A DNA stretch of 64,000 bases from Mycobacterium ostraviense (GCF_002705925.1 NZ_NKRE01000001.1:4230604-4294603); one strand, 5' to 3'; shown: positions 1 through 9,416, counted from the first letter of the stretch. Numbers and translations: made by a program. Notes: a model not told the origin generated them from the letters alone.

Positions 1-1070
1 TGTTGCTTGAGTTCGACCCCCTTGTACACCGCCAGGTAGACGTCGATGGTGGTGACGATGAGGATCATCAGCACCGGACCGATGATGATGCCCCACGGGC
101 CGAACATGCCGATGCCGGCAAACACCGAGAGCAACATGAGCGCCGAGTTCAGCCGGGCGTCGCGCGGAACCAGGATCGGTCGCAAGAAGTTGTCGATGTT
201 GGTGACCACCAGCAGGTGCCAGAGCACCACGAACAGGCCGCCGGCGATGTTGCCGTAGAAGATCATCCCGATTCCGAACGGGATCGTCACGATCCCGCCA
301 CCCAGCGGAATGATCGACAGCGCGGTCAACACGATCGCGAAGATGAAGAACCCGTGGTGAAACCCGGCGAGGTAGATGGACGCGGCGCCGGCCACGCCCT
401 GGCACAGGGCGATGACGAACTGGCCGTTGACGGTGCCGCGCACCATCGAGCCCATCTTGCGCAGGTACAAATCGGTGACTTCCTCGCCCAGCGGGTTGAG
501 CTGGCCGATCAGCGTCCGTAACTTGTCCCGGTTCAGCAGCAGCGCCACGAAAACATACAGAAAGATGATGGCCGACGTGATCGCGCCGACGAGGCTTCCG
601 GCCGCGCCCTGCAAGACATGCAGCAGCCAGGTGCCAACAGTGCGAGCCGTCGAAATCATCGCGTTTCGCAACATCTCGGGAGTCACGGTCACATGCAGGA
701 ACGGCACCCGGGCCAGCAGGTCGTTGACCACGTGCAACACCTTGTCGCCGAGCTCGCTGGGATCGGTGGTCCTGAACCACTCGGCGACGTTGTCGACCAT
801 CCGGGCGACCTGGACGACGGCCAGCACCACCAACAGCGCGACCGGAATGAAAACGCTGGCCAATGCCGTCAACACCGTGCACGTGGCCGACAAGCCCGTG
901 CTCAGCCGGTTGTTGAACCAATTGAACAGTGGTGTGAACAGATAGGCGCCCACCGCCGCAACCACGATGAGCACGAAATAGTCACGCAGGAAGTAGGCGC
1001 CGAACAGCAGGGCGACCAGCGTAAGGACCGCCAGCGCGCGCTTCTGGGTGAGCGTGAATTCGGTGTTCAT
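1..1070 (-). CDS. AI-2E family transporter (C-terminus cut by window edge)
   Basis: The frame is open from an ATG at 1070 to the left edge, about 356 residues (MNTEFTLTQKRALAVLTLV...), so the last few dozen residues lie outside the window. It shows the alternating hydrophobic stretches of the AI-2E/PerM polytopic family: paired helices at the N-terminus, a soluble stretch near residues 85-140 (DPSELGDKVLHVVNDLL), then a helix-rich C-terminal half with GGGIVTIPFGIGMIFYG and GPWGIIIGPVLMILIV, typical of this family. Position and sequence fit M. tuberculosis Rv1101c. The transported substrate is unknown; the AI-2 name comes from a distant E. coli relative. No lesion is seen in the part present. 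Confidence 0.88.
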   Translation of the reverse strand, partial: MNTEFTLTQKRALAVLTLVALLFGAYFLRDYFVLIVVAAVGAYLFTPLFNWFNNRLSTGLSATCTVLTALASVFIPVALLVVLAVVQVARMVDNVAEWFRTTDPSELGDKVLHVVNDLLARVPFLHVTVTPEMLRNAMISTARTVGTWLLHVLQGAAGSLVGAITSAIIFLYVFVALLLNRDKLRTLIGQLNPLGEEVTDLYLRKMGSMVRGTVNGQFVIALCQGVAGAASIYLAGFHHGFFIFAIVLTALSIIPLGGGIVTIPFGIGMIFYGNIAGGLFVVLWHLLVVTNIDNFLRPILVPRDARLNSALMLLSVFAGIGMFGPWGIIIGPVLMILIVTTIDVYLAVYKGVELKQ

Positions 1071-1205
1071 TTTCGGACCGGGGCAGCCCTCCGCGTCGGT
1101 GTTGAGCGCAACCTTAACCGCAGCGACGGCATTTGGTATGCAGAACCGCGGTCCTCGACGCGGCAGGTGACGGCGGGTCCCGGAAATCGGTTGATCCGGG
1201 CCAGG

Positions 1206-1750
1206 TCACTGCGAGATATGTGCTCCGTCAAAGTTTTTCAGGATGTCGGAGCTGGGCGGTGCCATCTGCAGGTAGAGGTCGATGTGGGTGATCTCGCCCG
1301 CATCGTTGAGCGCGTAGACCGAAAGTGAGTTGACCACGCTGGTGAAATCGCCTATGACACTCCGCTCTTCGAGTTCGAGGAAGACCAGATCCGCGGTTTC
1401 GGTGATGCGTTTGAAGGAGCATTCCCACTCCGACGACGTCGCCCACCCGGTGAGGAAGTCGACGTAGTCCGGCCAGTTCATCACTTCCTTGAAGGCGCCG
1501 AGCCGTTGGAATCCGTCGACGTCGACAAGTTCGGCCAGCGGCGCCCAGTTTTCGGCGGTGAAGCCCGGCTTCTTCGCCTCGTCGACAAGGCGTTGAACGA
1601 CGAGGCTGTAGTCCAGCACCGTTCGCGCTCGGCCGGTGTGGCCGCCGGTGACGTCTTCGACGTTGCGCACCATCACGGCGTTGCTTCGGCCTTGTGCGGA
1701 CAGGCCGCCGCCACCCGCCGCTGGTGGGCGAGGAGTTCCTGCGGGTTCAT
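1206..1750 (-). pseudogene. SnoaL/NTF2-like small protein, frameshifted near the N-terminus
   Basis: The best start is ATG at 1750, preceded by AAGGAG at ideal spacing. It opens MNPQELLAHQRRVAAACPHK and hits a stop 25 codons in. The remainder (VMVRNVEDVTGGHTGRARTV to DILKNFDGAHISQ) continues in another frame to 1206 and has the length and composition of a SnoaL-like/NTF2 fold protein, a group that includes small subunits of ring-hydroxylating oxygenases. A single-base indel around 1685-1700 explains the break. An uninterrupted reading from a TTG at 1769 exists, but it would place the ribosome binding site inside the gene. It sits directly downstream of the broken Rieske oxygenase, its likely partner. 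It could be a real mutation or a read error. Confidence 0.6.
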
Positions 1751-1765
1751 CGAGCTCCTTCCCGC

Positions 1766-3152
1766 TCAAGCCTCATTGGCCAGATGGCGATCGATGACGG
1801 AGTGGTAGTGGGCGATGACGACCTCCTCCTTCACCAGCGTCAGGTGGTCCAGACGGCTGTTGCGCAGCCCCAGCTGCTGGCGCGGCATCTGTTCGTAATC
1901 CTGTTGCAGCGCTTCGAAATACTTGCAACTTCCGGGTTCGGTGACGTCGGTGAGCTGGACCCGGAAGGTGTCCCGGTGTTCGGGCGGCAGATACATGTAG
2001 CTGCTGACGTGCCAGACGTAGCGGTTAGGGTCGCCGTCGGGGTGCGGAACCGCCATGATTACGTGGCACTCACCGGCCCGGATTGTCATGAAAAAAGTGC
2101 GGGAACAGCACCCAGCCCTGGTTGTCGCTCATCTGCTCGTCGGTCAGGCCGCTGACATCCAGGCCCATCGCCGTCAAGGTGTCGCGGGTGGCCTGCTGCA
2201 AGAGCTTTCGCGCGGTGACTCCGTGCGGGAAGTCGACGGACCCGTCCGCGTTGCGGTAGTCGGCGACCAGTACCTAGAAACGCGGGATGACCGCAGCGGT
2301 CGACGGAAATGTCTCAGCCAGGTCCATGATTGCCTCGACCTGCTTCTCGGCGCCGGCGCCCCGCACCTCGAACGGTGCCACCGCGACACTGTGGTTGTCG
2401 AAGACCGGTATCGCGTGGTGGCCGGATCGATGGTCAGCACGTTGAGCAGCTGCGGGTGGATGCCGTTGATGTGGTAGCCCTCCTCGAAGGCGTCCAGGAC
2501 CACTTTCCAGTTGCAGTCCAACGGTTCTCGCACGTCCATCACCGCGACCATCTCGTCGAGGTGATAGGGCGCGAGCAGCTCGGTCACCTCCGGTCCCAAA
2601 AACTGGCTCAGTGGCTGCGCATTCGGGTCGGGGTTGATGAAGATGAATCCGGCGAAGGTGTCGACCGGCACCTCCAACAGCGAGTTTTCCCGCTTGTCCA
2701 CCGGGCCGGCCAGGTTTTCGCGCAGCATGCCGCGGAGTCGGCCGTCCAGGTCGTAGGACCACAAATGGTATTGACATACAAACCCGCGTTTGGCGTTCCC
2801 GGCCGCGGCGTTGCACAGCAGGTTGCCGCGGTGCCGGCAAGCGTTGACGAAGCCGCGCGGTTTGTCGTCCTTGCCGCGGACGATGACGAACGACTGGTCG
2901 AGGATGCGGTGCTGCTTCCAGTCGCCGATCTTCGGCAACTCGTCGACCCGGCCGGCAATCTGCCAGACGCGCAACCAGATCCGTTCTCGCTCGCGTCGCG
3001 TAGTCCCGGCAGGTATAGCGGTGCGTCGGAATTCGCATGGCGAAGGCGTCGGGACCGACATCGGCGAGGCTGAGGCCGGCACCCGACCCCGGCTGCACCC
3101 ACTCTCCCGGACATAATGCTCGCGTCACTTCGGTGCGCTCCTCTGCGGCCAC
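1766..3152 (-). pseudogene. Rieske ring-hydroxylating oxygenase alpha subunit, multiply broken
   Basis: Pieces in different frames join into one Rieske non-heme iron oxygenase. The start region (GTG 3152 or GTG near 3128) gives RIPTHRYTCRDYA; the frame changes near 3000 to RERERIWLRVWQIAGRVDEL. The Rieske ligands follow as CRHRG and CQYHLWSYD (Cys-x-His, Cys-x2-His) and a mononuclear iron site is suggested by EEGYHINGIH. The frame changes again near 2410 (FDNHSVAVAPFEVRG), meets an in-frame TAG near 2276, reads on as VLVADYRNADGSV, and shifts once more at a T6 run near 2090 before MTIRAGECHVIMAVPHPDGD to the stop at 1766. Four separate lesions make true decay more likely than read error. It would hydroxylate an aromatic or steroid-like substrate; the substrate cannot be read. 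Confidence 0.85.
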
Positions 3153-3169
3153 GATGTGATGGCGATCGC

Positions 3170-3189
3170 AATATACAATGATGTATATT
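3170..3189. promoter_or_regulatory. Palindromic operator, probably for the TetR at 3249
   Basis: AATATACAATGATGTATATT is a perfect inverted repeat with 8-bp arms and a 4-bp spacer. A second pair of 7-bp arms, GATCGCA (3164-3170) and TGCGATC (3193-3199), flanks it with a slightly offset centre. It lies in the 96-bp gap between the divergent oxygenase and tetR genes, the usual place for an autoregulatory TetR site. It is strikingly AT-rich against its surroundings. Confidence 0.6.
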
Positions 3190-3248
3190 TGATGCGATCA
3201 TGTATGTAAAAGCCGATCGCGGCCCGGGGGTATGCAAGGATTGACTCC

Positions 3249-3854
3249 GTGCCGCAACGCTGGACCCCCGAGCGGCGTCTCGAGCACACTCGCAACCTGT
3301 TGCTGGACGCCGCCGAAGAACTCTTTGCGCGCAGGGGCTTGTTCGGGGCGGCCTTGGAGGACATTGCCGGCGCCGCCGGATACACCCGCGGTGCGATCTA
3401 TTCGCACTTCGGCGCGAAGGAAGAACTGTTCCTCGCAGTCATCGAACGGCAACGGCAGCGGTTCCTCGAGGGTTTCACCGAAACCATCGAGTCGTTTCAC
3501 CGGCTCGGCGACGTCGATCTCGACGAACTCGCCAACCGCTGGCGGGAGCTGAGCAGTGACACCGATCGTGCGGCGCTGGGGTACGAATTCACGCTATTCC
3601 TGCTGAGAAACCCCCAGGCGCGCGAACGGCTGGCCGAACAGCGGCGCGAAACCGTCCGATCGCTGGGCGACTTCATCTACAAAAACGTTGTCCGCCTCGG
3701 CGCGACCCTCACGATCCCGGCCGAAACCCTCGCCCGGGTGATCCTTGCCGTCAACGATGGCATCACCCTCGGCAGCCACCTCGACGGGGAAGACCTCTAC
3801 CAGCCCTATCTGAAATTGGTGGTCTCCAGTATCGAGCCGCCACCGGAATCATAG
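3249..3854 (+). CDS. TetR/AcrR family transcriptional regulator
   Basis: 201 residues from GTG 3249, a normal TetR length. The N-terminal helix-turn-helix is clear at about residues 13-58 (LLLDAAEELFARRG, then LEDIAGAAGYTRGAIYSHFG and KEELFLAV). The C-terminal part is the variable ligand-binding domain. It is divergent from the broken Rieske gene across a 96-bp gap carrying a perfect palindrome, so it probably repressed that operon and itself. The regulator is intact although its presumed target is broken, which suggests recent loss or another target, perhaps the esterase operon downstream. The ligand is unknown. Confidence 0.9.
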   Translation: MPQRWTPERRLEHTRNLLLDAAEELFARRGLFGAALEDIAGAAGYTRGAIYSHFGAKEELFLAVIERQRQRFLEGFTETIESFHRLGDVDLDELANRWRELSSDTDRAALGYEFTLFLLRNPQARERLAEQRRETVRSLGDFIYKNVVRLGATLTIPAETLARVILAVNDGITLGSHLDGEDLYQPYLKLVVSSIEPPPES

Positions 3855-4077
3855 GCGGGGCAACCGCTTTCGGCATCATGACGACGGCTACCGGGTCGAC
3901 CGGCGGGTGCCGGTCAGCTGCCCGCCGGGGCGCATCGAGCTCGAGCTGCCGGCCGCGCACCGGTTTGGCAGCGGCGTGGTTCATCTCCACTACGGCCTGG
4001 CTCGGAGGCCTTCCGGAGTCCTGGTGCCCGCCGGTCGTTAACCTGAGATTAGGCAGGGGAATGGGAGTTTCAGGCGT

Positions 4078-5619
4078 ATGGCAATCGACGACTGCGTGGT
4101 CGAAACCAGCTACGGCCCGGTTCGGGGCACCGATGACGGCGACACCAAGAGCTGGAAAGGCATTCGATATGCCGCGCCGCCGCTGCGCGACCTGCGTTTT
4201 CGGGCGCCGGAGCCGCCGAAACGATGGACCCAGGTGGCCGACGCCGTCAGCTTCGGACCGGCCTGCCCGCAACCGGTCATTCCGAACATGCCCCTCGACT
4301 TGGGGGCACCACAGAGCGAGGACTGCCTGTGGCTGAACATCTGGGCCCCGGCCGGCACCGAGCCCGGCGACGGTAAGCCCGTGATGGTATGGCTGCACGG
4401 CGGCGCCTACACGCTCGGGTCGGGCAGCCAACCGCTCTATGACGGCCGGCGGCTGGCCGCCAGCGGCGACGTTGTCGTGGTGACGGTCAACTACCGGCTC
4501 GGCGCGCTGGGCTTTCTGGACCTGTCAACGTTCAGCACGTCACGACGATTCGACTCCAACGTCGGGCTGCGGGACGTGCTGGCCGCGCTGTGCTGGGTAC
4601 GTGACAACATCGCGGGCTTCGGCGGGGCTCCGGGAAACGTCACGCTGTTCGGTGAATCGGCGGGAGCCGGGCTCGTCACGACGCTGCTGGCCGTCCCGGC
4701 AGCGGCGGGGCTGTTCGGCCGGGCGATCGCCCAAAGTTCGCCGGCCACCTCGGTATACGCCCGCGACAGGGCCCGGCGGGTGGCGGTGTGCATCCTCGAC
4801 AAGCTGGGGATCGGCGCGTCGGCGGTCGAGCGGCTGGTTGACATGCCCACCGCGGCGATCATCGCCGCGTCGAAAGAAGTGTTCGACGAAGTGCCGGTGC
4901 GCAACCCCGGCACGGCGGCGTTCGTGCCCATCGTGGATGGCGACCTGTTGGACGACTACCCGGTGAAAGTGGCGCAGGAGGGTCGCTCTCAACCCGTCCC
5001 GTTGATCATCGGCACCAACAAGCACGAGGCGGCGCTGTTCCGGTTGATGCGCTCGCCGCTGATGCCGATCACCCCGCACGCGATCACGTCGATGTTCACC
5101 CAGATCGCCGCCGAACAGCCCGACCTGCAATTGCCCACCGAGGAGCAGATCGGGATGGCCTATTCACGCATCCGGCGCAGGGCCCGGCCGTTGAGCATTG
5201 CCACCGACGTCGGTTTCCGGATGCCCTCGGTGTGGCTGGCCGACGGACACCGCAGGGTGGCGCCGGTGTATCTGTACCGCTTCGACTATTCGACGCCGTT
5301 GCTCAAGCTGCTGCTGGTCAACGCCGCCCACGCCACCGAATTGCCTTATGTCTGGGGCAATCTCGGCGGACCGCACGACCCGACACTGCGGCTCGGCGGA
5401 GTCAGGACCGCCAAGGCGGTCTCCGGCAGAGTGCGTACCCGGTGGGTCAACTTCGCCCGGCATGGCAAGCCCGCGGGTCCGGCCGGCGAGCCGGACTGGC
5501 CGGCGTACGACGACGCCGATCGGGCGTGCCTGATCATCAACAAAACCGACACCGTCGCACGCGATCTCGACAGCCACATCCGAGCTGCCTGGGGCGGCGA
5601 GGTCGTGGGATTTCGTTAG
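4078..5619 (+). CDS. Type B carboxylesterase (para-nitrobenzyl esterase-like)
   Basis: 513 residues, full length for the carboxylesterase/lipase alpha/beta-hydrolase family. The oxyanion segment is WLHGGAYTLGSG, the nucleophile elbow is FGESAGAGL (Ser), the acidic residue is probably the Glu in GTNKHEAALF, and the His lies in HATELPYVWG. Start ATG 4078 follows a GGGAG stretch. In M. tuberculosis H37Rv the equivalent locus is annotated as two fragments (Rv1104, Rv1105); here it is one intact frame. It is followed 26 bp later by an alcohol dehydrogenase and then a Baeyer-Villiger monooxygenase, so it may hydrolyse the ester or lactone made by the latter. No signal peptide is seen, so it is probably cytosolic. 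Confidence 0.92.
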   Translation: MAIDDCVVETSYGPVRGTDDGDTKSWKGIRYAAPPLRDLRFRAPEPPKRWTQVADAVSFGPACPQPVIPNMPLDLGAPQSEDCLWLNIWAPAGTEPGDGKPVMVWLHGGAYTLGSGSQPLYDGRRLAASGDVVVVTVNYRLGALGFLDLSTFSTSRRFDSNVGLRDVLAALCWVRDNIAGFGGAPGNVTLFGESAGAGLVTTLLAVPAAAGLFGRAIAQSSPATSVYARDRARRVAVCILDKLGIGASAVERLVDMPTAAIIAASKEVFDEVPVRNPGTAAFVPIVDGDLLDDYPVKVAQEGRSQPVPLIIGTNKHEAALFRLMRSPLMPITPHAITSMFTQIAAEQPDLQLPTEEQIGMAYSRIRRRARPLSIATDVGFRMPSVWLADGHRRVAPVYLYRFDYSTPLLKLLLVNAAHATELPYVWGNLGGPHDPTLRLGGVRTAKAVSGRVRTRWVNFARHGKPAGPAGEPDWPAYDDADRACLIINKTDTVARDLDSHIRAAWGGEVVGFR

Positions 5620-5645
5620 TCGCGGCCGAATCGAGAGTGGGTGCG

Positions 5646-6752
5646 ATGAGCTCGGAGGCCACGGTGTCGCGGGCCTTGGTGTTGGAGTCGCCGCGCCGTC
5701 TCGTCGTTCGGGAGCTTGCGGTGCCGCAGGTCGGCGCTGACGATGCGCTGGTGCGGGTGGAAGCCTGCGGGTTGTGCGGTACCGACCACGAGCAGTACAC
5801 CGGAGCGCTGAGCGGCGGCTTCGCGTTCGTTCCCGGTCACGAAACCGTCGGGATCATCGAGGCGATCGGGCCGCAGGCCGCCCGGCTCTGGGGGGTGGCG
5901 GCCGGGGACCGGGTGGCGGTCGAGGTGTTCCAGTCGTGTCGCCAGTGCGCCAACTGCCTTGCCGGTGAGTACCGGCGCTGCGAACGCCACGGTCTGGCCG
6001 ACATGTACGGCTTCATCCCAATCGACCGCGAACCCGGCCTGTGGGGCGGTTATGCCGAATACCAATACCTGGCGCCCGACTCGATGGTGTTGCCGGTGCC
6101 GGCCGGCTTGGACCCCGCGGTGGCCACCCTGTTCAATCCATTGGGCGCCGGAATACGCTGGGGCACAACGCTTCCGGGCACCGGTTTGGGTGACGTGGTC
6201 GCGGTGCTCGGACCGGGTGTCCGCGGGATGTGCGCCGCCGCTGCGGCCAAGGAAGCCGGCGCGGGATTCGTCATGCTGACCGGCCTGGGTCCCCGGGACG
6301 CCGACCGGCTGGCGCAGGCCGGCGAGTTCGGTGTTGACCTCGCCGTCGACATCGCGACGGATGACCCGGTCGCGGCGCTGAGTAGGGCGACCGGCGGGTT
6401 GGCCGACGTTGTCGTCGACGTCACCGCCAAGGCGCCGGCGGCGTTCGCGCAAGCGATCGCGCTCGCACGGCCCGCCGGGACGGTCGTGGTCGCCGGCACC
6501 CGAGGTTTGGGTGCCGGCGCGCCCGGATTCTCGCCGGACCTGGTGGTGTTCAAGGAGCTGCGCATCCTCGGCGCGCTCGGGGTGGACGCCACCGCCTATC
6601 GGGCGGCGCTGGCGCTGCTGGCATCGGGTCGCTACCCGTTCGAGAGCCTGCCCCGACGTTGCGTGGGCCTTCAGGATGCCGAGGAGCTGCTTGCCACCAT
6701 GGCCGGCGAGCGCGACGGTGTCCCGCCCGTGCACGGAGTGCTCACACCATGA
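5646..6752 (+). CDS. Zinc-dependent medium-chain alcohol dehydrogenase
   Basis: 368 residues from ATG 5646 (MSSEATVSRALVLESP). The catalytic zinc Cys and the GHE motif are in CGLCGTDHEQYTG and FVPGHETVG. The four-Cys structural zinc loop is CRQCANCLAGEYRRC. The nucleotide-binding domain begins near residue 180 (VVAVLGPGVRGMCAAAA, a GxGxxG variant). A longer frame from 5232 overlaps the esterase and is not coding upstream of 5646. It overlaps the next gene by an ATGA, so the two are translationally coupled. With the flanking esterase and Baeyer-Villiger enzyme it probably oxidises a secondary alcohol to the ketone; the direction and substrate are inference. Confidence 0.92.
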   Translation: MSSEATVSRALVLESPRRLVVRELAVPQVGADDALVRVEACGLCGTDHEQYTGALSGGFAFVPGHETVGIIEAIGPQAARLWGVAAGDRVAVEVFQSCRQCANCLAGEYRRCERHGLADMYGFIPIDREPGLWGGYAEYQYLAPDSMVLPVPAGLDPAVATLFNPLGAGIRWGTTLPGTGLGDVVAVLGPGVRGMCAAAAAKEAGAGFVMLTGLGPRDADRLAQAGEFGVDLAVDIATDDPVAALSRATGGLADVVVDVTAKAPAAFAQAIALARPAGTVVVAGTRGLGAGAPGFSPDLVVFKELRILGALGVDATAYRAALALLASGRYPFESLPRRCVGLQDAEELLATMAGERDGVPPVHGVLTP

Positions 6753-8209
6753 CCGCGCATCGGGCCGGCGTGCGCTTCGTCATCGTCGGCGCCGGAATGG
6801 CCGGGGTGCTGGCCGCCATCAAGCTGCGCGAGGCCGGCTTCACCGACGTCGTGGTGTATGAGAAGGCTGACCGGCTGGGCGGAACCTGGCGGGAGAACAC
6901 CTACCCGGGCATCGCCTGCGATGTGCCCGCCCACCTGTACACCTACAGCTTCGCGCCGAACCCCGAGTGGAGCCACGCGTTCGCGCCCGGGCCGGAGATC
7001 CTCGCGTACTTCGACAACGTCGCGCGCCGCTACGGCGTCGACGAACTGATCCGCTACGGGCGTGAGGTTCGCCGCCTCGAGCACGACGGAAGTCGCTGGC
7101 GCATCGAGCTGTCCACCGGTGACTGCGACGAGGCCGACGTCGTTATTGCCGCCACCGGCGTGTTGCATCACCCGCGTTACCCAGATATCAACGGGCTCAA
7201 CGAATTTGCGGGCAGCATGTTCCACAGCGCCCGCTGGGACCACAGCGTGCCGCTGGAAGGCATGCGAGTCGGGGTGATCGGCACCGGCTCGTCGGCGGTG
7301 CAGATCACCGGCGCGATCACCGACGTCGTCGGGGAACTGCACCTGTTCCAGCGGACCCCGCAGTGGATCCTGCCGGTGGACAACCCGCCCGTCGACGAGG
7401 CGGACCGGGCACGCTATCGATTCGACCCGGCGGTGCTGACCCAGCTGCGCGCGCAGCTGAACCGGGACTTCATCCAAAGCTTCGCCAACGCCGTCGTCGA
7501 CGCCGACTCGCAGGCGCTGCAGATGCTGCAAAAGGTGGCCCATGCCAACCTCGAGGACAGCGTCGCCGACGTTGGGTTGCGGGAAAGGCTGCGGCCCGGC
7601 TACCGGGCCGGGTGCAAGCGGCTGATCATCTCCGGCAACTTCTACCAGGCCATCCAGCGGCCCAACGCCCATCTGGTCACCGAGGGCATCGACCGCGTCG
7701 AGGCCGACGGCATACGCACCGTCGACGGGAGGCTGCATCGCCTCGACATGCTGGTGCTGGCCACCGGTTTTCGGGTGGACCGCTTCCTGCGCCCCATGGA
7801 GGTGGTCGGCCGCGGCGGCGTGCGTCTGGACGAGGTGTGGGGACAGCGGCCATTCGCCTACTTGTCGGTGTCGGTGCCCGATTTTCCCAACCTGTTCATG
7901 CTCAACGGGCCCAACGGGCCGGTCGGCAACTTCTCGCTGATCGACGTGGCGGAGGCCCAGACGGCTTATCTGCTGCAGCTTTTCGAGTTACTGGCCGACG
8001 GTCGGTGCCGCCAGATCAGCGCCCGTCGCGAGGCGACGGCGCGCTTCGAGGCCGACCGCATCGAAGCGGCGAAAAAGACGGTGTGGGTGACCGGCTGCCG
8101 CAGCTGGTATCTCGACGACCGCGGCGTTCCGGTGGCATGGCCGTGGACGTTCACCCGGTTCCGCGAAGTGATGACGAAACCCGCCCTCGACGACTACGAA
8201 CTCCGATAG
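6749..8209 (+). CDS. Flavin-containing Baeyer-Villiger-type monooxygenase
   Basis: 486 residues from ATG 6749, overlapping the dehydrogenase stop. The FAD-binding motif is VIVGAGMAGVLAAIKL near residue 10, followed by GGTWRENTYPGIACD, typical of this class. The Baeyer-Villiger fingerprint FxGxxxHxxxW appears as FAGSMFHSARW at about residues 150-160, just ahead of the NADPH motif VGVIGTGSSAVQ. A late ATGF segment (VLATGFRVDRFL) is also present. It would insert one oxygen into a ketone to give an ester using NADPH and O2. Third gene of a 4.1-kb run with esterase and alcohol dehydrogenase. Other flavin N- or S-oxidations remain possible, but the fingerprint favours Baeyer-Villiger. Confidence 0.9.
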   Translation: MTAHRAGVRFVIVGAGMAGVLAAIKLREAGFTDVVVYEKADRLGGTWRENTYPGIACDVPAHLYTYSFAPNPEWSHAFAPGPEILAYFDNVARRYGVDELIRYGREVRRLEHDGSRWRIELSTGDCDEADVVIAATGVLHHPRYPDINGLNEFAGSMFHSARWDHSVPLEGMRVGVIGTGSSAVQITGAITDVVGELHLFQRTPQWILPVDNPPVDEADRARYRFDPAVLTQLRAQLNRDFIQSFANAVVDADSQALQMLQKVAHANLEDSVADVGLRERLRPGYRAGCKRLIISGNFYQAIQRPNAHLVTEGIDRVEADGIRTVDGRLHRLDMLVLATGFRVDRFLRPMEVVGRGGVRLDEVWGQRPFAYLSVSVPDFPNLFMLNGPNGPVGNFSLIDVAEAQTAYLLQLFELLADGRCRQISARREATARFEADRIEAAKKTVWVTGCRSWYLDDRGVPVAWPWTFTRFREVMTKPALDDYELR

Positions 8210-8294
8210 CGCGGGCGCGGATCGGCTGGGAGCGCGGCATCAACCAAGCCCGGATGGCGGCTCATCCGCCGCCGTTCTAGCTCAGGAGCACGCG

Positions 8295-9416
8295 CTATTC
8301 CGGCGGTGCTGCGTCGACGACCGACACCAGATGGGGCTTGGCTGCCGCCTTGACCTGCTCGAAAAGGTCCTTGTAGTAGGGCAGGCATTCGGCTATAGCC
8401 TGCTCGGTGGTAAACAGCGGACGATAGCCGAGATCACGCTCGGCCTTGGCGATCGAAAAGTAGTTGTCGAGGTAAAGCCGTTCCACCGCAAGGGGTTCCA
8501 GTGGCGGCTTCGGCAGCCCGAACCGGAAGTGCAGCCACTGCCACGCTGACATCAGGTCGCGCACCAGGCGACCGGATACCCTTATCCGCGGCCAACTTTC
8601 GCCGCACGCTGTGACGACCGGCCGGGCGAACTCGAACATGTTGATCGGCTCGGCGTCGTTGATGAAGTACGCCTGCCCTGGTGCGGTGCCCCCGGGCACC
8701 AAATGCTGCGCGGCCAGGATGAAACCGTGAATCAGGTTGTCCACGTAGGAGTTGTCCAGCCGGGCTGACTTGCGGCCGACCAACACCTTGACCTGACCCT
8801 TGACCACGCTTTCGAACAGCTTGCGGAACATCGTCTGGTCGCCGCGGCCCCAGATGCCGCTGGGCCGGATAGCGCAGCTGAGCATGCCGTCAACACCGTT
8901 CTGCGACAACACGAATCGCTCGGCGGCCACCTTCGTCTCGGTGTAGAGGTCGTTGAACCGGCTGGTGTAGGGCATCGTCTCGTCACCGCCGGCGATGTTC
9001 TGGCCACCCATCACCACGCTGTTGGACGAGGTGTAGACGAACCGCTGCACCCCCGCCCGCTGCCCGGCGTGCACCAGGTTCTCGGTGCCGCCGACGTTGA
9101 CCGCGAAGCTTCGGTTCCGGTATTCGTCGGTCACCGACGCGCCGCCCATCAGGTCGATGATTGCCGCTGTATGGAAAATCGTGTCGATGCCGTCGACTGC
9201 CGTGGCGCAGGTGGTCGCGTCGGTGATGTCACCCTGCAGCACCTCGAGATTCGGGTGCGGGGGCAGCGGCGACTGCGCGCGGTCGAAGGAACGCACCTGG
9301 TATCCCCGCTCCAGCAGCGTGGTAACGAGGTTGGCCCCGACGAAGCCTGAGCCGCCGGTTACCAGGACGCGGCCGAGTTCGGTTGTCAACGATGCATCAC
9401 CCATGCGGCGAAGCAT
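8295..9416 (-). CDS. 3-beta-hydroxysteroid dehydrogenase/isomerase (NAD-dependent)
   Basis: 373 residues from ATG 9416 (MLRRMGDASLTTELGRVLVT). It closely matches the remembered sequence of M. tuberculosis Rv1106c, the 3-beta-HSD that oxidises cholesterol and related 3-beta-hydroxysteroids to 3-keto-4-ene products. The extended short-chain dehydrogenase features are visible: GGSGFVG cofactor motif near residue 20, FHTAAIIDLMG, active-site Ser/Tyr/Lys in VYTSSNSVV and LYTETK (YxxxK), and RPSGIWGRGDQ. Convergent with the monooxygenase operon and 64 bp upstream of xseB's stop. The 70-bp junction with the monooxygenase shows no strong terminator. Nothing appears broken. Confidence 0.95.
   Translation of the reverse strand: MLRRMGDASLTTELGRVLVTGGSGFVGANLVTTLLERGYQVRSFDRAQSPLPPHPNLEVLQGDITDATTCATAVDGIDTIFHTAAIIDLMGGASVTDEYRNRSFAVNVGGTENLVHAGQRAGVQRFVYTSSNSVVMGGQNIAGGDETMPYTSRFNDLYTETKVAAERFVLSQNGVDGMLSCAIRPSGIWGRGDQTMFRKLFESVVKGQVKVLVGRKSARLDNSYVDNLIHGFILAAQHLVPGGTAPGQAYFINDAEPINMFEFARPVVTACGESWPRIRVSGRLVRDLMSAWQWLHFRFGLPKPPLEPLAVERLYLDNYFSIAKAERDLGYRPLFTTEQAIAECLPYYKDLFEQVKAAAKPHLVSVVDAAPPE

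Noticed and set aside
3855..4077. Possible mazEF-like genes between tetR and esterase, as in H37Rv (Rv1102c/Rv1103c)
   Set aside because: No reading on either strand resembles MazE or MazF; only short shadow frames are seen.
5232..5645. N-terminal extension of the alcohol dehydrogenase
   Set aside because: It overlaps the well-supported esterase and does not resemble a dehydrogenase; ATG 5646 opens the conserved part.
8210..8294. Short inverted repeat GGCGG-CTCAT-CCGCC between convergent genes
   Set aside because: Five-base stem only, expected by chance in this GC-rich DNA.
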